DNA from: Varroa destructor
Taxonomy: Eukaryota > Arthropoda > Arachnida > Mesostigmata > Varroidae
Reading direction: 5' to 3'
Assembly (NCBI RefSeq): GCF_002443255.2
Contig: NW_019211460.1
Coordinates: 34,853,498-34,917,497, forward strand
DNA: 64,000 bases
The notes under the pieces were generated by a model that saw only the letters and a list, made by a program, of their open reading frames with translations, was not told where the DNA came from and did no database searches. This document shows positions 28,201 through 43,200 of this stretch, piece after piece (the stretch's first letter is position 1; every line of letters starts with the position of its first letter). The translations under genes were made by a program, and so were the position numbers.

Positions 28201-31200
28201 ATCTTTGAGCAATACTTACACTGTTGGACCTTGTGGCGGAGATGGTTCAGGTGGATTCGAAGATCCCGCCGTGGCTGCGGCGAAAGCCGCCGCTGCCGAA
28301 GCCGTTGATGAACGGCGGGCTGAACTGCGTGCGCACGATACAATAACGCCGGCACGTGAGCTTAGCGTCGGATTCTCCGAGAATGCGAGGCTCGTACGCG
28401 GTGTCAAAAGCATAATTGCGGACTCTGTTTGGAAGCTTCCGCGAGGTGTTTGGCTTGTCGAGCTCGATTCCGTGTCGTAGCTTCCGCTAGTATCGACAGC
28501 AAACATACATAGGGTATCAATAGGCCATCAGAGCTATGACTCACAGTAATTAAATGGCCAATATACATTATATGTATAATATTATGAAATACAAGAGGCT
28601 AAGCACTGGAATAACACCTAGGATATGCCTGATATCGCTCATGTAGTAATGAAACAGAAGGCACTTATTACATGAGTTCTCAAACCCTGATAAATTTGAG
28701 CCTTGATCACTGCTTGCTGCCAAAAGATAGCCTGAGAAGGACAAGATTATGCTTGCAGCCGCTTGCTTGATGTCTGGAAAACTTACCGCTTGCCTTGTGC
28801 ACCTCGAACTCTAAGGTAACTCATAACGTTCGGAGAAGACTGGCTACATGTCACTGGATTTATAACGCGAGCCACCTAAAATAACGAATTGACGTAAAAT
28901 AGAAACGACACATTTGTTAATATGATTCGCGTGCTGCCTACGCCATGTTTGTCTATGGAACCTAAAACGTACTGATGAATGATCGTGTTTGCTAATGTAC
29001 CAGTCTTGACTGCAAACCTTACGTCTATTACGTATCTAACACTTACGCTGTAGTTTGCTCCGTATCTTTGGATGACATTATTGAAAATAACGTATATGTG
29101 ATTTATGTATATTTACACAGTACAAGTACGTAAACAAACAAGTTTACAGTTTCTAGATCAATGCAAAAAAAACCCTAGCGTCGACGTGTGTCGGAGCAAT
29201 ACGCTTAGCTAAATATTCCGCTAACAGAATGTTTCAAGCGCTATTTTCTAGCCCTTATTTTTATAAACATGCATTCGTACAACGCTGGTCTGCAGCCGAC
29301 TCACTTACATTCGACGTCTGCCTATCGTATTATTTCTATAAAATAGTCTTGTTTGCAGAGTTGTAATATGATGTTCGACATGATTAATTGAGCGTAGGTG
29401 TGCTTCACAGATAAATTTCTCCTTTATCCTATTAACTGCGTCCCGGTTTTCGTAAGTGTTCAGCTGCTTTTCCTCTTCACCTCGTAACCTCTTCTGCGAA
29501 ACGTCCCCACAAACGACTGCGCGACTTCATGGTAGCAGTAGTATGAGCGATCATTGATTAACCTTCGCAATACGCTAATATAAACTTATTTATTCCTGAG
29601 CAGTGTTAACTCAGCAGGAAGCTACGGCCATCTCTGTTATTTTCTCTGCCGATAACTGATGTCCGCGAGGTTCTCTGGATCTCATTGTATGATAGGCAAG
29701 CGAGCTGGCACACTTACAAGCATCGCTTGCTAAGTAACCACCTTTGCGTTAAAGACGATTAAACTGAAAAAATATGCCCAGAGCATTGTTACGCTCATGT
29801 TATATCAAAGCTCAGTTGCGTACAATATTTCTTCTTCACATATTCGTCATTTTTTAAATTTAAACCCCCATTTCGCATCTTCCGACTACCTTAAAAGTGA
29901 TGTGCCGCCTCTTTCTTGGTGCACCCAGGGCCTCCAATCTCAGCCCTCCTAAATTGCTCAGCATCGTATCGCGTCCTCATTCACTGTACCACTCACATTT
30001 CCTTTCCTTTTTTCTACTTTTACACCCTATCGCTGCAGGCGAGGCCAGGAGCAAACGCCGACGGGTCGAAGACACTTCTTGAGAGGTATTTATAGTAAAG
30101 AAATACATCTAAAAGATTTTTCTAAGTGGGATTGGAGCATCCCGTGTTCATAATTTCGCCTAAAGATGGCGCCCTCTACAATGAAACGAATAGCAGGCAA
30201 CTGAAAGAAAGGAGGCGGTAAAGCTCATGCCGGCAGCGGTAACAGCTTCGGCCTTGCTTGTCCTGCCGGCTGGTTGCCTAATCACGATCTTAAGTGCGGT
30301 ATGTGTTGCGTCGTTCAACACCGCACGACACGGCATTATGGTGGTACGATAAGACAGAAGGAAACAGGGCATGTTATCTGTACCGTAGTGACCAACGTAG
30401 TCGCGATCGGTTCGTAAAGAAGTCCTGGAGAGGGCTACTTTTTTATAAATTGTCAAACCGTGCGAGCAGATGTGCAGACACACAGAGATGTTTTTGTTCG
30501 CTAGAACACCGTAAGAACAGCGGTTTTGTCCTCCCAGTCGGCTCTTTCTTAGTGTATCTAAACATTCTCAGGTTCTTCGAAAAGAGCGAGGCACAACTGC
30601 AGTGAATTTTAGTGGAAGCCTTTGAACTGCGTTTCCGGCGCGACAGTGCATTATATAAAAATGTACACCTGTTCGATTATGGGTATCGCAGATGATACTT
30701 ATAGACTTATTTTTAGTACAAACCATAACTGGACTGAGTGCAAATAAAGACCCTTTCCTAATTTTCCTAATAAAAAAATGGTTCACGAAGCGGAGAACGT
30801 ACTGGCACATGGGCTAATCTCTGCGTTGTTAACTACTTACATATATATTTCTTATATTATACTCCGCTCTATTTTGTCACTCATTATTGGTCTCATCATT
30901 AAGTATCTTCGTGAATTTTACTCACGTTCCCATATTATGTTTAAATGGTAATAACTCTGAAAGCTTTCCTTTTAAAGAACAACAATAAATCACGTTTTAA
31001 AGCTGCATAAGCCACATGATGAGGATCAAGTACAATGTCCTATCAAACCAACTGCTTATAGCCCTTATAAGCAGCGCCAGCTACATCACTTTCATTGTTG
31101 AACCCTATGAGACACTTTTTTCCATTTACTTATAGCATTGCACACAGCGGCCATAGCAATTCTACAACGAATAAGGAGTTACTCATTATTTGCGATACGT

Positions 31201-34200
31201 TACGCGATACGATAAGCTTCCAAATAAATTGCACGATCTCAATAATTCTAAGGAGTCACAGATATCTAAATCAGAGGTTCTTTTATTGGCTGGTTAAAGG
31301 CTAGTGCATTTTACAGAGCAAATTTGACTCGTAGGGTACTTCTCTAGCATTGTGAAATTTTCATCCGCTAAACCCTGGACTCTGTGTGTTTAGAGCCCGG
31401 TTTGAAACTGATCTAAATATTACTACTGTGTATATAATATTTTTTTTCGTTTTTTCTATATAGGAAATCAAGGGTCGCAGCTTTTTAAAGCTGATTCAGC
31501 CAGCTCAGCGACACAAAAAGATCCACGACAGATCGAGAGCAGCACATGTTCCAGAGTTATTCGTTCGATCAGGGCGTCAGTGAAAAAATTTACGATGCCG
31601 CAAATTGTTCGCGAGAACTTCAAGTATACGTCACGTATTATGACAGTCAGATAGATGTTCTCTGAGAACAATAAAGCTAAAAGCTACTAGAAAATGAAGC
31701 AGCATTCTCAATGGAACAATGAGCCGCAGAGGTGATCGCTGGCTTGTTAACAATCTATCCCGATTGTCGGTAGAGGCAAATTTTCGGCTGAAATTTATGC
31801 TCAGAGTGAAGACATCGTACCACTGTGCCTCTTCCAAAAATGTAAATACATTAGTAAAGAAGTTTATCTGCATGTTTTGCAGACTGCTGCGACGTTATTG
31901 ATAGCTGAAGTTACTGAAGGAAACCTATAGATGTCCCAACGAGATAATGCACCGGCTTACACAAGCCGATTAGTGTGGGGTTAGCTGCATGAGTAAACAA
32001 GCACGTTCTGGGATGAGGACAGATGGCTACCGAACGGCCCAGATTCGGGCCCGTTGGATTACTACGTATTGAACGTTGTTCAGTGAGAATTTAACAAGTC
32101 TCAACATGACAATGTCGACTTATTCACTCGTGGTATGAGTAAGATGTTCACGCAGTCGCAAAGGGAGTATTTTAAAATAGCCTGTAAGCTATTTAGAACT
32201 CGACATAAAACTGTAATCGTGATAAATGGTAAAGCTATTGAACAGATATGACCGTCAGAAACGACACTTGAAGCGGATGCAAAAAGAAATTTTATTAAGA
32301 TGTTTGTTATTAGTTCTAAGAACGTAAAAGAAAATTCGAATTTAGGCGCCTTTCCCTGCACGCACATAAAATATAATCATACGATATTTTACTATTATTC
32401 ATTTATCAACTTGCAGGCTCTAAGCACTTCGAAATGTATGTATGTTAATAATTTAACAATAGATTGATAAAGTTCGTTAATAAAGACAGATCGCGAAATA
32501 ATTTCGAAATTATCATGTTGGTGTTAGTTGGTAAAAAAAAAAAAAAAAAAGTAGCTACTGCACTCCTGGTTAAACATATAACTATGGGAATGCAATTCAG
32601 AGATCCGGGAGAGTCAGCTAGGTAAGATAAGCAACCTCGATGCAAAGTCTTTCTGGCTTCCTCCAAGCAACATGAAGGGAAACGCCAGAAAGTGTTCTAA
32701 AAACGTTAAGTGTTAGGTCTGGTTGCCTCTTTCCTGTCGGGGTTAGTTGAATGGACGCGCTGCTCTTACGGCAACTACTGGACCAATGTTCTCAAATTTT
32801 GTCCTATCGTATTGGCCTACACTTTTTTTTACGGTCGAGAAGGAAGCAAATTTGCTTGATACAGCATAGTTTTATTGCAGAAAGCTGATTATAAGCTAAA
32901 ATCTTAGTTTCAAACTAAGTTCATCGTAATCCTATATTCTCCAATTCCACGAGTTGCTTGTAAAGTGTTGTGATTCAAGAGTTGCACAGACTTCACGCGC
33001 ATCTATTTATAGCAGCAAACTTACAATTTGTAACCAAATTTAAAATATCTAAACTCGAAAAAGAAAACGTTTAATACGTTGTTACATGTACACGTATATA
33101 TGGACTATCTGCAACGGTCCATACTGTGGCATGGCCAAGCCAGAATAACCTGCAAGTTTTGGTGGCGTCCTTCACTTTTACATAAACGTCTAACTAGCAA
33201 CTCCTAGTTAAAGCCTAAGACTACGTCGATACCAAAGCATCCGTAACGGGTTCTCTACCATCAACTGGTAGATATGAGGCTATAGAGTGTGTTAGCTAGT
33301 AGCAGAAGGCGTAATATACGAGTTTATTGATGTTGGTCAAGCAGGTTGAACTGACCTAGAGGCTCTAGTAGCTTCGGACTGATTAAAGCGCCAAGCCAGC
33401 ACTTTTAAATTTTGGCGCGTATTTCTCATTTTATAAATGGTAGGAGTAATAAAGCCATATTATTGGACCAACTTACATGGCTATTAACGATCTCGTTGTA
33501 GGTTTAATCAATTTGACTGTACGAATTTCTCCATATGTCACAACAGTCCTACGCGACTCCACCAAGCTTTATCGTAGCTGTAGCATGAATCGTTTTTATA
33601 GCACAGAGCTTCATCGAAACGCATGCAGCGGATGCTCAACGTTTTCTATGGCCATCGTAAGTAAAGCACTATCATATCTGCTAGAGTTCATGACAGAAGC
33701 TATGATTGTCACTGCGTTAGCATAGCATAGATTTATAGAACAATTACGATAAGCGAGTAAAAAATGTTCAGGTTCTCAGTCAAACTATAAGCTCATGTAT
33801 TTTCATTAAGCATCTTTATTGTTGTTAAACTATTTTTTTCTTGCATTGCCATTGCAATGTCGGTAACGTATTTGTTTTATTAACATTGTTATTAACCGAA
33901 TATATTGTTATTATTTTTGTGTGGGGTTTATTCTCCAATTAGCTCTCTCTCTATGTAGATCCTGCAGGTGCTTGCCCTAGTAGCTTAGCTAATCACTTGA
34001 ACCAAAACTTCCTGCTCTTCCTGCTTCTTGGCAGGTTTGGCACGTCCTAAATCAATTCTCTTATTAGATGATTTCCACATCCTCTGCCTTCAGGTCGCGG
34101 GTCAAACTTTCACCTTGCTCCAATCGCTTTTTGGTTTGTTATCTTTTTTAAACTCCTTGAGCTTTAATTTGTCTCCTTTTGCATTTCGGCTTCCCTTTAT

Positions 34201-37200
34201 CCAGGTCTAATTATAGTTTAGCACGCGTTAAGCTCTAAGCGGCGCTTGATGCCCAGTTTACTATGAAGAAGCATAGGAATGTTACTGATTATGGCGTCGT
34301 TTCTTGTTTTTATCACTAGTGGTATATATAACTCACCTTCTGCGTATTGGCCATTTGCACTATTATACGTCAGTATATTTAACCAATCGGTCGAATCTAT
34401 GTTTACCATTGTCCTGTTTTCGCTGCTTGTATTAGACCAATGCTGTTCTTCTAGTTGTTGGAGAAAATTCCTAATTGCTACTGGCCTTTTATAGATCCTG
34501 CTTATTCTTGTGTGTTTCACTGTGTTACTGACTTGTTGCGGCACGAGAAAAAATTCTAATACAATATAACTTGCTAAACCAGCTGCTGTTTTGGCTTTTA
34601 TCTTCTTCTGTGCACCTGCTCAGGGGGCAGACCTTTCTATTCATACATGTAATTTCCACATTGTGCGTGTATCTCCCTTTGCGTATCTCTATCCGTACGC
34701 TCGTGGGTAAAATTCGCTCCGATGCTAAGTGAGTATGACTGGTAGCGGTGTGTATTCTGAAACGCGGCGTTCATAGCACGTGAATGCTATGCTCTGAGAA
34801 CGTCAATGCTAGCCTACTCGATTTCTACGATGCTCTGGAAGAGCCCAAAAGCCAGCTAGACGCATCTGTGCGTCTCTTTAGGGCCTACCCGAGTTTTCAA
34901 GAAGCATTGGCTTTTTTAAACACACAGACGATGTTGATTTCCATCTGCCGCCTCTTCTAGTCATACTGCTCTTGCAGCTGCTGCCGCTACTACTATTGCT
35001 ACTATTACTACCACGACTACAGTTCGTCTACCCATACTCGCAACAATAACAACGGAAAAGCAGCTGTCGTTGCGACGGTGAATGTAAAGACTGCGACGTT
35101 GTTCTTGCAAAAGGGCCGGCGGGATGGCAGCAATAGAAGCGGAAAGAAAAGAACGTTGACGGACACGGCGAACCATGCAACCATCACTAGAGCATAGAAG
35201 AATCACACAGAAGCGACATTCTCCCGCTGTTAGAGACTAGTTATTCTTTTTTCTGTTACGAGCGTGACTAACATAATAAGGAAAACACAACACACGATTC
35301 CTAAAGAGGAATGCTTGCTTGCAAGCCTATTTTACTTAGACTAGACCATGGACACTCCTAGCGCGCTTTGCATTGCTCTCGTTCTTTCAAAACGTATTTT
35401 ATCTTTATCTCTGCATGTGTGTGTGTGTATGTATGTTTGTTTGTGTCTATGTGTCTATCTGTCTGTCTGTCAGGAGAAAGGCCACCGAAAAAGGAGACAA
35501 GGAGTTTTACTGTATTGTAATTTTTATTGAAGCCCCTTTACGCCTTCCAGCGGAGCACCACTTTAAGCTTGGTCCTGTTTGGGTTACGAACTTCAAAACA
35601 AGGACCAGCGAGTCTCGCATACTGCTGTCTATTACTCCAGTCAAGCTGTTCTCCAAGTTTACGATGGGTGGTGACGCTGAATGTCCCGTGGAACTAGTTT
35701 TACATAGTACTCGTTTAGTCAGATCGTACGACGTTATTTTAAGTTGGTAACGGGTATTCCTCCGGGACATTATATGGACATATAATTAAATACAATTTTA
35801 TAATTAGCTACCAATACGATAATGATTTTCGATGTTACTTTCCATAGGCTGGAATGATCAAGTTTCCAAGTGGGGAAAACGGTCGAAGGTCAAGTCTGGC
35901 AGTGAGGCAAATTGTCCAAGCTCTATGTTCATGACCTCTTATCTGTGGTCCTAACCTTATCTGTGTGTGTAACCTTTTTTTTTTCTTTAATAATAACGAT
36001 AACCAGACGGCCCGCAAATTTCACTCCGCGCTTCTTCTGTTGTTGTTCAAATAAATTTGATTTTATAATTTCATACGCAGCCTAACATAAACAAAATATC
36101 TAGTATTTTCGAATAAGTTTATCATCGCAGTTATCTTATGATGTCTGCCAACTGAGGTTATTTCATTACTATGTCCTAATATTAATGAACTTATTCACGT
36201 AACATAAACAACATTTATACTAGGAAGGTGCTCCTTTAAACCTAAAGATCTTGTTGCATTATTTCCGTCATCTCGTTGCGTCTATTGGTTTACACTACTT
36301 TTTCTTCTCTGATTTGCTCGACTTGCTTCTATGGCTTCTTAGCGCGGTCACCTTTTTGTAGCTATCTTGTTACCCTGCTCCAGTGATTGGTTACCTGCAA
36401 TCTGATCTACAGTTCTGTTATAATTACCCTCACGCACCAGTCCTGTGTCCTGCGCCGATCATCTTGTTGGCTTATTGAAATGTTTCAATGAACCAGTTGC
36501 GCACCTCGCTCGCTGCTAGGACCTGTTAACCGTCTGAAGTAAAATTTATTGGCAGTGTCGGACGTAACACCTAGACCATTTATTCGACCCAAACTTGTCT
36601 GTTCGGATTGCTATCCTCTTGTTATTTTGCTAAAGTTACTACTCTTTCTTTCGAAGTTTTTAATTAACATTAATTCGTTACCTAAATTCTATAGACACTG
36701 CGCAAACTCTTAGTCCTGCCAGTAAAATATCACTTTCTATTTGAGTCCAACAATGTAAAAAATTATTTTTTTACAACATGGTTTTTCAACATATTAAACA
36801 ATTTCTGAACAAAAGCTTCTAAAGCTCGGCGAACAAATCAACTGAAAGAAATAAGAGTTGTCCAAAGAAAGTACTATTTAACAAATATGAACCAATCATT
36901 ATATTTGATGGATGAAAGTCAGGCAGCCCATAAAAAACAGCTTGTCTGCGTTTTAGAAGGTACGTCGAAACGCAAACCCCGTTTCAGTAGATAGATAAGT
37001 AACCACAATAATGACAAAGGAGTATAATTTAGGCCTCAGCTAAATCAGGTTCATACGTAGGCTTTACTAAAAATCAGTGTCGTTTTCAAGTATGTTTCAT
37101 ATTTGTCCAGTATTTGAGATAGAGCGGCATAGAAGAAGCCGTTTGTCCTGACAGGATCTTTGTACGTAGGATGCGTTTTTGCATGAGATGGCCCGCACTT

Positions 37201-40200
37201 TATTGTCTTTAGAAAATCAAGAGTGATACTGGCCATTTTTTAGCCTGCCAACGTACTTCGCTGCGAAGTGAAAAGACTAGCCAGCGTGAACAGGCGTTGA
37301 AGATTTCAAACAAAAAGCAGAGCATGTATAGTCAAGTAGACACTATCGAATAGCCTTTAGAGCTATTAATACAAGCTTTTATTTCCTCACATTTAGCTTT
37401 ATAAATTTGACGAAAATAACGCACAAAGATAATGCATACAGCGAGTTAGCACGGAGGTCTTTTATTCAATCTATAGAGTAAAATATTTACGACATTAGGT
37501 AGCCGTCAGTTGTCGACAATTTGTCATAACCTTTCATGTCCGTATGCCTTATATCCTTTATACTATCCGTATATTAAATTTTTTTCTCTCCTATATATAT
37601 TTCACTTGGCAAAACAGAAAACACACTGTCGTCCATAATTACCGAAAGTCTGATTATGGAGTATATGGCAAATTGGCCCTTATCTCTAAGCAGACAATGG
37701 ATTTGTCCGCTTAGGCAGCGTTATTATTCCAGTTAAAGGCTTGCTTTTTTTCTTAGCTAACCACTATAGGTCTGAAGCTCTTCGTACACGCATAGCAGTA
37801 TATTTCTAGTCAAGAATTAGGGCGTTGGATGGCAAGGAAGGCAGACGACAAACAGGGCTTTAAGTTTTAGTAGGACGATCTACGTCCCACCAGTCTGGGC
37901 CGACCCGAAAGAGGGTCTAGGCGGTCGTGGTCATAACAGTATCAGGCGCCACAGCAATGATGTATTTAAACTATGTTCAAATGTGCCTAAATCTCTCTCT
38001 CTCTTCATATATATATATATATATATAACAGGTCTTGCTAGTGCTTCGGGTCGGCGATATCCCACCGTCGGTTCTTGGGCTTCGAATTTAGCCGCTTTAT
38101 TACCATATACCGGATTTCCTAACTTGCGTTTGGGCGGTGCCGAAAATTCCATTATTATGATTATCAGGACGATCTGATTATATCATTATATCCATCTGTC
38201 TTTGTCTATTAGGATCATATCGTGTTTGATATCGGTAAGGGCTACCCCAACAGCAGTTGCAGCGGTCCCGAATCGTCAACGCCTTGCCCGTTTTCTTATT
38301 CTTCTGTATCCGCTAATCAGAAACTCCCTCAAAAGGCCCGCCGTTTCCATCCTTTTGCCCCTATTTCGTTCAACGCTCATCCTTTCCGGCGGGACATTTG
38401 TTTCTAGCTTTTACGTTTGCTTTTCTTCAACCATCGGTATCCGAAATCCTTCTTTTGGTAACGTCAATCAACGCTTGTGAATCAAACAGTGAGAAGACAA
38501 GTGTGACGCTGATGGCAGGATACTATTGTTAATAATCTTGGATTAATCCTATGTTTTTACTTTTTCATCATGCATTTGATCCGTTCATTGAAGTTGGGCT
38601 GAGACTAAGGTGAGGAGAATGAAAAATTCAGCCTTTCTTGCAAAGAATCAATATTTACTTAATACAAAGGGGAGACCTCGATAGGTGTACTCAAGATCTG
38701 AATAAAAATTGCTCAGGGAACCATGTACGTGTACAAAACTACGTGATAAGTAGAAAAGCTAATAACCGTTGCTTTACATCTTCGTTTTACTTACCCTTTT
38801 AAAAATAATATATAAGAATTTTCTATGATGGCAACGCTATTTGACCTAGGGCATCTGTGCCAAGCTAAGATTCTGTTTCTTCACTAAATAGTATTCAGAC
38901 GTTAGCCAATCGAACTGCTAAATACAGAGCGAGAAAGCGAGAAGATTTAGTTTTGGAGAGCCTCTAGTGTACAATCTTTTATCATGGTCGATCATCCCTA
39001 GAAACGCAATTGCTAGGTTGTTTTTAGCCAGGCGGAATAGCTGTTTAGCATAAAGCACAATTGATATGTAGGGGGGAAAAAGCGTTTTCGAAAATTGCTT
39101 TGTGTTTCTAGGGAATTTTTCGCAATCGGGTTTAAAGCTATTAGGCTAACTTATATAACTCATTTCGTTTTCGGTGTGAGCGTGCACCCGTTTGGAGAAG
39201 AAATTTAGAATTCATCTAGCTAGTGTAGGAGACCACGTTGCTTAACTGCTGCGATCGCTCGAATTAACATGCTTGCTTTGTTTTTTTTTCTTAATTTATT
39301 AAAATCTATGCAGAGTTTTGTCTTGGTTAATTTTGAAATTAGTTTTTATTAATTTACTTAGCGAAAATCGTTCCATTGAGGTAACTTCCATCAGCTGAGA
39401 ATTCCCATAAATTATATATCTAGGTAAGTTTAAATCAATTAAGATCTACATATATATATATATATATATATATGCTAATTCGAAACACTAATATCATTTT
39501 AAAATCTTACATCTAAGCCATACTGACTATGTTAACGGTCCGATATACTTTAACTTATTGTGATTTATGTTCCTCTTAGGTAACCATTAAACTTGCAAAA
39601 ATGATGAACCCTGCAGCACTTCGCTTCGGGTGGCACCGGATTTGAATCCCTAGAGCCAGCGTCCTTTGTAAATATAACACTCTATGTCGTTTGTTTTTGC
39701 TGTGGCCTTCAGCAAAGCGCTGAATATGCATATAAACAATATTTCGAGATTCAAGGTCCTTACAGATTTTTCTCGTTGTGCAGGGCTGTAAGCGTATCAA
39801 CAGCTCTTTAGGCTTCTATTCCTTCATAGATATTGTTTAAAAATTCCATTTGTGTTACTTGATTATTCCGTCCAGACTGGGCATACTAAAGATGTCTGAG
39901 GGTACTTCAGCGGTTGTCGTTGTTGTTGGCAACGATTCAAGACCATATGCTTCAAAACGCTTTTACTATAGCCGCTGTTTTACTCAACTTCTTTTTGATG
40001 ATATGTTCGTATAGCTTTTACGATAAAGCGATTTTGTTAATCGTGAGAAAGGACGCGCAGCAAACGAACAGCTGCCCAGTCTCTGATTCGAGCGCTCTAA
40101 GCGTCAACTTTCGGAAAATACTCTCACATCAGTGCACATATGCATAAACTTCTTCTGTTTTTTTTTCTTCTTTCATTTTTAATATTTCGTAAGCTAGAAA

Positions 40201-43200
40201 CATCGAAATGCTAATGATCTAACTGACTTTGACTAGCGCATACAAATACGTTTTCCTACCGGCTAGAAATTACCAGGAATACAAAAAAGTATCGAGAATA
40301 AGGCAGGAATAACACCGCGGGTATGCTGGCTGCAATTGTTTACGACCCGGGTTGGCGATCTTGGCTTGGTTTCCTGTAGTTAATATAGTCATCATCTATC
40401 AACCGTGTTATTTGTCAACAGTGGGTTCATTCTGAGGAATTAATGTTTTGCAAAGATTCATGACTTGAAAGAGATTCACTGGCGTTTGTTGTTAGCACCT
40501 ATGAGTACGCCTATCGAGCAATCAATCACTGTGTGCTAGATAGCCAAAGTCGAAATCTCAGCTAAGAACACAGTGGCACATCTTTTTCATTCATAAATTA
40601 ATTGGCCACGATCCGCTCGTTATCCGATTGAAACGTTTCGTGTGTGCAATAGACGATGATAACGACTCGTCCTATCTATTGTCGGCTGTTCTGCTAGTAA
40701 ATGAATCCACTAACCATATTTTAGCTATTACTTCTGCCACTGCTATCGTCACGTCTGCTGTCACCAGCTGGCATGACAGTACCCGTGTAGAAGGCAGCTG
40801 TCGAGCAGAACAACTTCCATGTGCCCCTCCGCCTTATTTTTTCGCACTAACCAACCGATCTCTGTATCTGAGTCGTCTACTACAAGTCCTAGCCAGGCTC
40901 AGGTTCTGTCCCGGCGGGCCTGTTTGTATCACCGCGTCACCAGTCCTAGACCTGCCGTCCCTCTTGACTACGTTCGGTCATCATATTGTGTCAAGACCAC
41001 AGATGGGATGGGGGCTTCATAAACGAGGCAGAGAAGACAAACTGTCAGGAGAGAGAGGGAAGAGAGGGGAGGAGGCTGGGATAAGCTCCATAGTCCCTAA
41101 AGAGGTCGCCAGCAACGTGATTATTCTGGTCAGCCACTATTATGCCCACATTCATCTATATTAGTAGATTTTATGCGCATGAGTGTAGATGCGTGGAGCA
41201 AATCGGTTGATTAGCCATTCGACTTGATATAAATTTTACGTAATTGCTGCGTCTATCTCCATTCACTACTCATTCACCTGTTCGTTCCTCTTTTCTTAAT
41301 GAATCCAACGGACGGAAAAGGTGGTCCAAAGCCGGGTCATGCTCAAAGCGATTACAAGTATTTCACGAAGCGACTCCACTCTAACTTTGCGGAATTGGTA
41401 TACCTTTGCAGTAAATAGTATTACGTACGGTTTCTAGGCCGCCATTGTCCCAGTGGTAGATGCTATAACGTTGACTTTCCGTGTGCAAACACATTAGTCA
41501 TTAAATTTGGTCTTGTTAAACTTGCCACTGCCCGTCTGTCTATACGCGCGTTTCCATCCCAGTGGTAAAAAGTTGCGTATTAAAAAAACATTTCTTATTC
41601 ATACTTTGAATGCAGCAGATTCGATCGAGCCATCTTCTTTTAAATTATATTAATTAAATTATAATTAATTATTATATTAATATGTTCCCTTTCGGGCTGG
41701 GTCAAGCATTTCATGTAACGTGAGGCAACATTGAACATGTACCTTATGTACTATGGACAATAATAATTTGTTTATCCGGCTCTGACACCGTCGTGCTTTT
41801 AATGGTCGTCGGCTTTATTTATATGTATGTGCCCTCAGAGTAGTACTGCAACAAAATGTAGCTTTTTTGATCAGGTAATTCCAGATAATATTGATGGCAA
41901 CGGCTGTGCCGCTACCGCTGCCTTTCTTCTCTGTACTATACTGCGTGCTCTGTTCCGGCTTGAAAACAGTAACAGCGGCGTTCGAAGTAGCACTACAATA
42001 GTCGCATGCGGAGGACCATTGCCGTCGCTGCTTCAAATCGTTCGGTGGCAAAGGATGGAGGCCTGACGCCGCGGGAGGACACGCAAACAGAAGGAGGAAC
42101 CCAGATATATTTGTAATTTGGTAGACTGCTTGGGATGCTGGTCAAGGGGTAGTGCGTCGAAACCTCAAAAAAGGTGAACACGTAGGTACAATAGCAGCAG
42201 TAAAGTCTATCCTACCACTCCGTGTGTGCCTGTGCGTTCTTATGCCTAGTGGTCTGTTTGTATAACAGCAGTTTCCCAATCGTAACAGAGGTAGTGATCA
42301 TCTACACTGTCCCATTTCCCAGCCTCCTCTTTTTCTATTTCTATTCGACCGACCCACTTTAGCTACTCGCGTCCCTTAGCGGGGGCTGTGATCCCCAGTC
42401 CTATCATGCATCATAGCCTATTTTGTCTTTTTTAACTCGTCTGCAGGTTTTAATTTTGTTACTATGACTGTTACTCGTGTGACCTAACACGACCGCTCAG
42501 CAACTACGTTGCCGCAAAAGACCTACCGGCTGACTGTCGGTCAGTCAGAGTGCAGGAACAAGATGATATTTGGTCAACGTATGGAAGAAGGTGTATAAGA
42601 CAAGGGTAGTCTGATCTGACAGACACCCTGGGTTTAAAGCCCACGATCCGCTAACGGCTACTTGGAGCAGAATCGTCACAGCTGGCGGCTAGGTAGCTCG
42701 CAAGTAAGCCAGCGGGCAAGCAGTATTGGCAAGTCGACGATTCACAATGCCTACCCGGCCCTATCATAGGCTAGCACCTAAGGCTAGGTGTCTGACGTGG
42801 CAAGTCAGGCAGCATAACAGAAACGTGGCCACTATGCAGCAGCGGATAGAAGGGCGAGACAATCTTGCATCACCTTAGGCGACGAGCGGACGTAGAGGCA
42901 ATAGCAGCAGCCGTAGCAATACTAATGGCTGAAGCTGCAGAACTAGCAGCAGCTGTGGTGATAGTTGTGGAAATTGCAGCAGGAACATCTACCACTGGTG
43001 TTCCTGTTATTCCTGCCCCTGGCACTGCTGTTACACACGCCTTTCAGATAGGCTTTTTCCCGGTAAGAGTCATCCGATCATTCTTCGTCTCTTTCTTTCG
43101 TTTCTCTCCTGTTTCTTCTTGCTCTTGTCTGCGTAGCTTCTTTTCGTTGCTTGTCCGAACTCGGTTATTCTATACACGGGCACTTGCGCACACGTACACA

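Larger units (their letters stand above)
28487..42873 (-). other. RasGRF intron, 14.4 kb, carrying the mariner relic
   Basis: The largest intron, if exon 42874-43040 is accepted. It contains the mariner pseudogene (31.46-32.25 kb), poly-A at 32532-32550, a TG/TC-rich run at 35415-35471, AT arrays near 38.0 and 39.45 kb, and an A/T-only block at 41638-41693. The longest internal frame, 40628-41164 on +, has no recognisable domain. Confidence 0.6.

Noticed and set aside
34955..35206. Ala/Thr/Val-rich open frames on both strands
   Set aside because: Low-complexity trinucleotide DNA; no splice signals of the phase needed to join RasGRF exons were seen.
40628..41164. 178-codon open frame on the + strand
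   Set aside because: No recognisable domain, mixed low-complexity ends, and such a length is expected by chance in 64 kb of six-frame sequence; lies inside the large intron.
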